A stretch of 64,000 nt of DNA, taken from Oehlia diaphana (taxonomy: Eukaryota; Glomeromycota; Glomeromycetes; Glomerales; Glomeraceae). The DNA lies in assembly GCA_003833135.1 (NCBI GenBank), contig QZLH01000236.1:26300-90299 (forward strand), in the 5' to 3' direction. Both the position numbers and the translations under genes were made by a program. The notes under the pieces were generated by a model, which was given only the letters and a program-made list of their open reading frames with translations, was not told where the DNA came from and searched no databases. Shown here one piece after another: positions 57,198 to 64,000 of the stretch (its first letter is position 1; every line of letters starts with the position of its first letter).

Positions 57198-59498
57198 ATG
57201 AATGCAATCGTGTCTCTTGTACACTTTTGCGAAGTTGATGGTCCAAGTGTAATTTTTTGTACACAGGCCTTTCATGCTAATTCTGTTGAAGACATCTCAG
57301 ATGAGCTTTCTGTAAGTAGTGGAGGAAAATCCCCTTCAACAGGCCAAACACATTCGGATAGTTCCAAAGAATTATTATCGAATAAAAAAGAATATTCTGT
57401 AAACACTAATAGACCTGCACCAGCATCTTGTGCATCTTGTGCATTTTCTTTGCCTCCCTTGGATTCACTAAGTGATGCGAAAACAATTCATAATTCTGAA
57501 ATAAAAGGTTTCAAAACTCGAGACGAAGAAAATCCATTGGTAACTTATAAGGGTACTCGATATCCGCAAGATCAGCAATTATACGCTGCTGTAAGACAGG
57601 CTTGTGTGAGAAGGTAACTTATTTATAAAGAATTCTCATTTTTCCTGTATTTTTAAATCTAAAATTATATTATATAATTTCAAGTCTGAGCTGCGAATTC
57701 TGTCAAGGAAGAGAAGGGCCGGTTTTATTTGGAGACGATAAAAATGGTTATGTCTTGAGCTATATGTTCAAAATTAAAGATAGCCAGGCAAGAGGTTCTC
57801 AGAGATGGTACAGCTTCACATTTTTGATGACAGATAGAGTATATCTTGTCGAATCATGGCCGTTTTTAGTAAGGTAGAATTTTTTTTTTACTTTTACATT
57901 TTATCTTGATATGAGTATGATTAATTTATTAGTTGTTATTTTAATTTTATGTAATTATGGTTTTAAGTAAGTTCCGTGCGTTAGCAACTAGCATTCAATC
58001 AAGAGCAAATCAAATTTTTGAAAAAGAAAATGCAACAAAAGAGGAGAAGAATGATGGAACATTTTTAACACGTTCTGGTCCACTTTCCCCTACATCTCCG
58101 GGTTTGTAAATAATAGTTTATTATATTATTTTCCACTATTCCACTATTGTTCGGTCTAATTTAAATTTAATTTTATTAGATCAATTTCTTCGGCGCAGAG
58201 CAAATCAGCCATTAAGATCACTGGTTGATTTATTAAGATCAAAGGTTGATTTATATCAAAATAAAAAAAAAAAATTTGTTGGAAATTCATCGAAATTACG
58301 TTTTTTGTTTGTCTGATAAATTTTTAATACTATCAAAAAAGGACTTTTTTGTTCAATTACATGCAAATTTCAGTTGGATTTTAAAAGCTTGTGGCATGCG
58401 TTTACAAGAAAAGCATTTGAATGATCAGACGCTGGTATGAAATTTTATTATTTTTTAAAAATAAGTTAGATTAACTTATGTTTCTTATTTTTAGTTTTCA
58501 AATTCCGTCGTTTTTTCATCAAAAACGATAATGCTACTTGATCCCATGGCAACTTATAAGTTCCCTTCTTCCGACTTCAATTGTTTGGAAGAGACTAGAA
58601 TTGAGGATTTGAAAGCTTTATATAATATTTTGGGTTTAGATGTTTTTAGAAAACTAATTCTAAATTTTGTCATGGGTAATCAATTAGTCATCAAAGGAAA
58701 TGATCCAAAAATTGTACAATCCGTTATTTCTATTTTGAAGGTTAATAATGTTATAATAATTATTGTTTATTATATAATAATACTTTTATTTATTTCTATT
58801 ATAATTATTTGGAAACAGGATCTAGTTCCAAGTGAATGTTGTTCTATAATGGAAAATGAAAATAATTATCAGACAATATCAAATTGTAATATTCTCGGGC
58901 TAAGTGCAACGGCACAAATACCGAATGATGTTAACAAATCAACCCTGTGTTTATTATATATCCTTAAATTGTTGAATACTTTTTTTTTAAGAATTGAACC
59001 ATTTAATAATTTGATATATTATTATTTCTTAACTTTTGCATACATATTTCACGAGACTGTAATAAATCATCTAAAGATAAGGCTATGCCGAATGCATTTG
59101 AGTTTAATTTACAATATGGCATTGATGATAAAGACAATAAACGGATATACTCTGCACCTAATTCATTTATTAATCAGTTGATAGGAATTTTGAAATTAAA
59201 TTTACCAAGTGAAATAATGAATACGAGAATAATGATTTTTAAAGAACAATGGTCAAGGTAAAATTTTAATTTTTTTTTTTGCTGCTGTTTTTTAAAATTA
59301 TTTACTTACTTTATTATGCCTCTACTTAGCAAAGCAAAGCAATTCCTTATATTTATCACAAAAAGTAAAAATGAAGGAGGAAATGCTTTGGCAAACATGG
59401 AATCGACTAAACAAAAGGAATTTATTAAATATATTGATATCAATGAGAACGATTTACCAATCATAAAATTTTGGATAGGTTGTTTGAAGACCGCTTAA
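57198..59498 (+). CDS. FLCN: Folliculin (Lst7-type) protein
   Basis: Nine exons (57198-57613, 57685-57873, 57968-58101, 58180-58244, 58342-58434, 58495-58740, 58819-58948, 59077-59257, 59330-59498) give 540 residues. The start [20 protein letters not shown] and the motif [19 protein letters not shown] with [12 protein letters not shown] are diagnostic of folliculin. The N-terminal part is the Longin domain; [18 protein letters not shown] and the C-terminal part belong to the DENN region. Folliculin/Lst7 with its Lst4/FNIP partner acts as a GTPase-activating protein for Rag GTPases in amino-acid signalling to TORC1 at the lysosome/vacuole. The exon 7-8 junction is the weakest: an acceptor at 59056 would add seven residues in the same frame. 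A Ser-rich loop interrupts the Longin part. Confidence 0.87.
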
Positions 59499-60352
59499 AA
59501 TATTTAATGGATCTATGTATTTTTATTTATTATTATTTTTTCATTTTGTGTTGATTAATTGTATTAGTAGTATTATTAGTATTAGTAGTATTATTAGCGG
59601 TATCAGTAGTATTATAGTATTAGAAATTCATTTTTTTTTTGTACTTTAATTATTTTAGATTAAGTTTCTATTAACCTTAGATCATGGATAGATTTTGGTT
59701 TGTAAGATTTTCTAGAGATCTTTATTTATGATTTTTATTAGATTTTTATTAGATCAGAATTCATATCTATTAAAGAATAATTTTTTAATTTTTTTAATTT
59801 AATCAAAATGTCAATTGGTTATTTGATTTGAACATTTACAGTTTTAGTCATACTAGTCCCATTCTGACTAGAATTTGATCATCAAAGTTTTACATATTTA
59901 AAAACAATGCACGTTAAATAGTTAAACAACCAGTTGATTAGTGAAAGTGCGCAATAGTAAGTATAGGCCATTGAAATTTAATTTTCAAGATTATGGAATA
60001 TGCTTAACCATAATTAATATTTAAAGTGTTTCCTGATTATGCAATTTAAAATATTAACTTTCATACCAATAAATTTTATCAATTACTAAAAATATGTATT
60101 TTTCCGGTATAAGCAATATTTGTTAAATTAGTGATTGTCGTGCGAAAAGAAACGGTGAAAGATTTAATATTAAAGTCATTTCTAACCCACGTGACCTTAA
60201 ATAATTTTTACTATGCGAGATTATAATCAAAAACTTCATGATAGCGGATTAAACAACACGTATTATTATAGGATATAATGCTATGTTGTTAATGTACCGA
60301 ACTGCTCTGCTCAAAAGGGCATAAGATTATAAACAAGTTAAAAAGATCTTTT
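59499..60352. other. Intergenic region with TATTAG repeat
   Basis: Contains a TATTAG/TAGTAT-type microsatellite at about 59558-59622 downstream of folliculin. Part of it (from about 59900) resembles sequence ahead of the later LRR copies, for example GCAATAGTAAGTATAGG at about 59950 against GCAAATAGTAAGAATAGG at about 63350. No gene is supported. Confidence 0.55.
59558..59622. repeat. TATTAG-type microsatellite
   Basis: GTATTAGTAGTATTATTAGTATTAG-like words repeat about ten times with one GCGGTATCAG variant. Non-coding, about 60 bp past the folliculin stop. Confidence 0.7.
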
Positions 60353-61240
60353 ATGGTAAAGGCTCAACAATGGCTAGACGAAATGTTTCCTTCTCGAGCA
60401 GGCAAAGAGAAAGTAAAGAAGCTACACATTTGCTTGAAAGAAGGAATCGGCGAAATCGAACAATCAAACTACGAATTTTTTAATACTAAATTAGAAGGCG
60501 AATTAGATCTTAAAGAATTTAAAAATTTAGAAGATTTGGGTTTGTGGGGTAATGGGATCCGTCAATTGCAATCAATTACTAACTTAAAGGTTAACTGGTG
60601 TTCCAAATTGCAAACATTAAATATTGATTGACAAACCTCAGTGAATTAAATTTAAACTCTAATCGGGAGATTAAGTCGCTTACAATTCGAGGATGTGTTA
60701 ATTTACTTAAAATAGAAGGACTGGACAAGTTACCAAACCTCCAAAATTTGGATCTTTGGTATTTAAATCCTCGTCTTCAAATTCATTTTAGTCAATATAA
60801 TTGGAAGCAAAGAACTTCAAGAATTAAGACAAAAAAAAATTCATTCTCTCGAGCAACAATTGAAAGAATTGGTCGATATGGTTTTGCCTAACATTACTTT
60901 TGATTTTAGTAAACTGAAAAAAGAAATAGCAAGATTAAAATCAAATGAATTATCCACATGTACAAAAGGAAAAATCTGAATTAGAAAAACAAATAAGTAA
61001 TATCAAGATTAACGTAAGAAGTGATTATAAGACTTGCTTCTAGAAACTCAAAAACATATTATTGGAAAAAATGACCCTTTAGTTCAAGCTCAGTTGACAG
61101 GACAATTAATCGCTTACCTAAATATCTTAGAGGAAGATTTATCCAAGAAAGAATTACAAACGCTTTTAGATAAGAAAATTGAACTTATACAACTAGAAGA
61201 GCAGATAAATAAACTTCAACCCAAAATTCAGCAAAATGAA
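60353..61240 (+). pseudogene. LRR-plus-coil family copy 1, frameshifted
   Basis: Begins MVKAQQWLDEMFPSRAGKE and follows copy 2 closely, then meets TGA after SKLQTLNID (about 60629). At that point copy 2 has one extra T (GATTGTACAAA against GATTGACAAA), so copy 1 has lost one base. The second frame (NLSELNLNSNREIKSLTIRG) breaks again near 60810 through a one-base gain (AAGCAAAGAACTT against AAGCAAGGACTAC). A third break lies near 60950. The last frame (about 61034-61240) encodes LLLETQKHIIGKNDPLVQA and a coil. Intact, it would resemble Rhizophagus LRR proteins that start with A-Q-E/Q-W-L and end in a coiled coil. Function unknown. Confidence 0.75.
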
Positions 61241-61243
61241 TAG

Positions 61244-62182
61244 CTATTCAATATCGGGTCTCAATATTTTGTCATTTGATTAAACAATTTTAGATTTAAT
61301 TAAAATCAATTGCTAGTGAAAGTTCCTGATTTTTGATGCATGATGGATAGTTAGAATTTTTATTTATTTATTTTTTTATTTATTAAGACTTTCAAAGACA
61401 AAAACAACAACTAATAAAATTTTTTAATCAAGATTAACCCTGGTTATTTAATAATGGTTAAATAAGAAAGCCAAATATGCAATTTAGAATATGTGACTTA
61501 AACACCAATTTCTAAAAGACGTATGCACATCACCATACCGCATAAGTACCGCATGCAGTATACACAAAATTTGTTAATTAGTTGTGTAAGCTAAGGTTAA
61601 AAGAGCGGTGAAGAAATCTTGCAGAAAGGTCAGAGTTAGATTAGACGTTAGAATAAAAAATATCCCACGTATTATGTATTTCGAGTTAAGAATTTAGTAA
61701 CTTTGTATTTTTACGTGAAATCATTTAATTTATTGTGTACCTTAAATTTCCATCATTCTTCCACATAATTATGAAGAAAGTTTCAAATCCAATTGCTAAC
61801 AAAGTATAGGAATTACTTACGAGACATTATTTGTTTTAATAGTTCATACTTTGAAAAATAGGGGAGAAGCAGATACGCAAAGCAAAAAATATTACCGGAC
61901 TACAGTCTATACTCTATAGGCCTTGTACGGCACGCCGACATCTTCAATAAATTTATCAATAAGACGATAACTAATTTTTTTTCATGAAAAATTTTCGCGC
62001 TAAATGTGATCTGTCACATGTCATACATCGAAAATAAGATTATCTTGATAAATATTTCATTTGAATCATTCAAAGCCAATCAAAACTTCATAATGGTTAG
62101 GCCCCTTGTTAATGTTCCGCTCATAAGGATAGTCTGAAACTTTAAAGTATAAGGTTATATAAACGAGTTAAAAAGATCTATT
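61244..62182. other. Spacer between LRR copies 1 and 2
   Basis: AT-rich spacer; its last 30 bp (GAGTTAAAAAGATCTATTATG) repeat the leader of copy 1 (AAGTTAAAAAGATCTTTTATG). Parts further up resemble the sequence ahead of copy 1, so the duplicated unit includes promoter sequence. No other gene seen. Confidence 0.55.
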
Positions 62183-62836
62183 ATGGTAAAGGCTCAACAA
62201 TGGCTAAACGAAATGTTTACTTCTCTGGCAGGTAAAGAGAAAGTAAAGAGGCTATGCATTCGCCTAAACGAAGGAACTAGCATAATTGAACAAACAAACT
62301 ACGAATTTTTTAATGTTAAACTAGAAGGCGAATTAGATCTTAATGAGTTTAAACGTTTAGAAGATTTGGCCATCTGGGGTAATGGGATTGGTACATTGCA
62401 TCCAATTACCGATTTAAAGATTAATTTATGTTCCAAATTGAAAAAATTACATATTGATTGTACAAATCTCAGTGAACTAAATTTAAGGTCTAATCAGGAG
62501 ACTACGTCGCTTACAATTGAAGGATGTGTTAATTTGTTAAAAATAGAAGGACTAGAAATGTTATTGAACCTTCAAAATTTAAAGCTTTGGAATAAAAATT
62601 CTCAACTTAAAATTCCTTTTGGTGAAAATAATTGGAAGCAAGGACTACAAGAATTAAATCGAAAGAAAATTCATTCTATTGAAGAAAAAGTCAACAAAAA
62701 TGAGCAAATACTGAAAGAATTGGCTAATATGGTTTTGCCTAACATTGCTTTTGATCTTGGTAAATTGAAACAAGAAATAGCAAGATTAAAATTAAATGAA
62801 TTATCCCACAAGCACGAAAGAAACAATCCGAATTAG
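62183..62836 (+). CDS. LRR family protein, copy 2
   Basis: A 217-residue open frame from MVKAQQWLNEMFTSLAGKE. Regular hydrophobic repeats follow (VKRLCIRLNEG, LEGELDLNEFKRLEDLAIWG, LKINLCSKLKKLHIDC, LSELNLRSNQETTSLTIEGC, LLNLQNLKLWN), a small LRR-like sheet. Then comes the start of a helical coil (IHSIEEKVNKNEQILKELAN). The frame ends early at 62836. A one-base shift back near 62812 would continue into the coil carried at 62817-63099, as in the parental layout. So the gene is either truncated but usable or a young pseudogene. It is about 85 % identical in DNA (by eye) to copy 1, 1830 bp upstream. The AQQWL start is typical of a fungal LRR family whose role is unknown. Confidence 0.65.
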   Translation: MVKAQQWLNEMFTSLAGKEKVKRLCIRLNEGTSIIEQTNYEFFNVKLEGELDLNEFKRLEDLAIWGNGIGTLHPITDLKINLCSKLKKLHIDCTNLSELNLRSNQETTSLTIEGCVNLLKIEGLEMLLNLQNLKLWNKNSQLKIPFGENNWKQGLQELNRKKIHSIEEKVNKNEQILKELANMVLPNIAFDLGKLKQEIARLKLNELSHKHERNNPN

Positions 62837-63099
62837 AACAACAAATAAATGATGCCAAGAATAAAATAGAAAGTATTCCTAATACAATAATCGACTTGCT
62901 TTTAGAAACTCAAGAGCAAATCATTGGAGAAAATGGTAAAAACGACCCTTTAGTTCAAGCTCAGTTGACAGGACAAATAAAAGCTTACCAAAGTATTTTG
63001 GAGAAAAATTTGTCCAAACAAGAATTACAAGCGCTTTTAGATAAGAAAGCTGAACTTATACAGCTAAAAGAGCAGATAGATAAACTTCAAACCGAATAG
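62817..63099 (+). pseudogene. Orphaned C-terminal coil of LRR copy 2
   Basis: Out of frame with the preceding ORF, this segment reads ARKKQSELEQQINDAKNKIE, then DLLLETQEQIIGENG and NDPLVQAQLTGQIKAYQ, and ends DKKAELIQLKEQIDKLQTE. It is a charged heptad-like coiled coil matching the end of copy 1 almost residue for residue. No start codon or splice acceptor would let it be expressed by itself. Confidence 0.65.
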
Positions 63100-63409
63100 T
63101 TACAGTATTTAACATCGGGGTTCAAATATTTTGAAATATTTTTGCTATTTTATTGAACAACTCTATAAATTTTTAGATAATTATATTAAAATTTTTTATT
63201 GTGAATGGAACGCAAAAAACATCTTTCTAAATTAATTTAATTTTTGAAGTATGATGGTTTGAAAATGTTTAAAATTTTTTGATTTTATTTAATTGAATGA
63301 CCAAAAAAACCACTCTGATTGATATATTCTTACCTAAAATTATTAATGTGCAAATAGTAAGAATAGGTTATAAGTTATAACAGTGTTAATGACTTGAAAA
63401 TAAGGAGGT

Positions 63410-63717
63410 ATTTGGAATGACATTAAAAGGGCGAATTGGATTAATTTCAACAATTTAAAATGTTTGAGTGATTTCATCAATAAAATTAATTGTACTGATT
63501 CCTAAAAGAGATCCATTGATTATATAAAACTCGATGAATTAAATTTAAACAAAATCAATGGATTATATCGCTTACAATTCGAGAACTATAAATGGTAAAC
63601 CCTCTAAAGTTTAAAGTCTTTGGAATTAAAGTTCTTCCCATTTAATCGACGAAGAAAACCTGGTAGATATGAACAAACATTGAAACAATTAGCCGATATT
63701 ATTTTACCCACCCTATA
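63410..63717 (+). pseudogene. LRR family copy 3, relic
   Basis: Only patches survive. CGATGAATTAAATTTAAAC near 63533 matches the Leu-Ser-Glu-Leu-Asn-Leu coding segment of copies 1 and 2. CGCTTACAATTCGAG (63567-63582) matches the next repeat, and the stretch at about 63669-63713 matches the Leu-Lys-Glu-Leu-Ala segment near 62700. Deletions have removed the start, the middle and the coil. Upstream, the GCAAATAGTAAGAATAGG word (about 63350) echoes the sequence ahead of copy 1. Confidence 0.6.
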
Positions 63718-64000
63718 AAAAATTTTTATCCGAATATTTCCATTATTTCTCCGTGCCTTCCGTAAAAATTCTGTGAAAATGATACATTCACGGATATCCG
63801 TGTTAGCGAGATGAAAATTTCCATGATTTAAGGCTAGGAAAAAACATGGAAAGATAAAACACGGATCAGAATTTTATTACTTAATTCGTGATTCAGATAA
63901 GAATGAGTGAGTAATTTTGCAATCTTAAATGTGGGTGTCCTTACATGTATAAATCCATCAATTTTTAGCCAAATCATTTGAAATTTTTACTGAAAAAACT
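63718..64000. other. Intergenic end of the window
   Basis: AT-rich sequence with short words repeated both ways (TTCCGTGCCTTCCGT, ATCCGTGTTAGC, ACATGGAAAGATAAAACACGGATC), which suggests a worn repeat. No frame of note before the window ends. Confidence 0.45.

Noticed and set aside
58246..58341. Read-through frame ahead of folliculin exon 5
   Set aside because: Lys-rich intron translation; splicing 58244 to 58342 joins LRSK to [10 protein letters not shown] in phase.
1..64000. CRISPR arrays, rRNA and tRNA genes
   Set aside because: No spaced identical repeats, no rRNA-like blocks and no clear A-box/B-box cloverleaf were seen; a tRNAscan-SE run would settle the tRNA question.

Overview
The window reads as an AT-rich, intron-rich nuclear contig of a fungus, most likely an arbuscular mycorrhizal fungus close to Rhizophagus (Glomeromycotina). 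The sequence evidence is: many short GT-AG introns, long A/T and microsatellite tracts, four fast-evolving F-box/LRR-like genes starting with an LPELCLERIF-type F-box, a MATA-HMG protein, a MATH-BTB protein, and decayed kinase-like and LRR-like family members. These families are known to be expanded in that group. The organism call rests on family content, not on a search.

Layout. 1-4.8 kb is gene-poor, with a decayed repeat-family gene on the minus strand (2.8-3.4 kb), a palindromic MITE-like element (3.6-3.75 kb) and short duplications. 4.9-27.6 kb is gene-bearing: F-box gene 1, a mitochondrial PPR-type gene (minus), an Sst2/FlbA-type RGS gene with two DEP-like regions, a seven-exon DH-PH RhoGEF, tandem F-box genes 2 and 3, a two-exon acidic/basic protein of unknown role, and a Zn(II)2Cys6 regulator (minus). 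27.6-37.06 kb is a 9.4 kb gene desert holding at least two MITE-like elements, one with pogo-type termini and a TA duplication, and an A/T palindromic block. 37.06-46.7 kb is dense: VPS41 (19 exons), a Derlin, a nine-exon MATH-BTB-BACK gene with a 10-nt microexon, and a MATA-HMG gene. 48.9-49.6 kb holds a kinase-like pseudogene. 50.6-59.5 kb holds two head-to-head pairs: coiled-coil/WD40 gene with ADE2, and F-box gene 4 with folliculin. 60.3-63.7 kb is a decaying tandem array of three LRR-plus-coil genes.

Functional themes. There is G-protein and Rho signalling (RGS, RhoGEF), endolysosomal trafficking and nutrient sensing (VPS41, folliculin), ER quality control (Derlin), possible ubiquitin adaptors (four F-box, one MATH-BTB), purine synthesis (ADE2) and transcription (Zn2Cys6, MATA-HMG). 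No operon logic applies. Exon models were built by hand from frame, GT-AG junctions and family resemblance; exon phases were checked to sum to whole codons.
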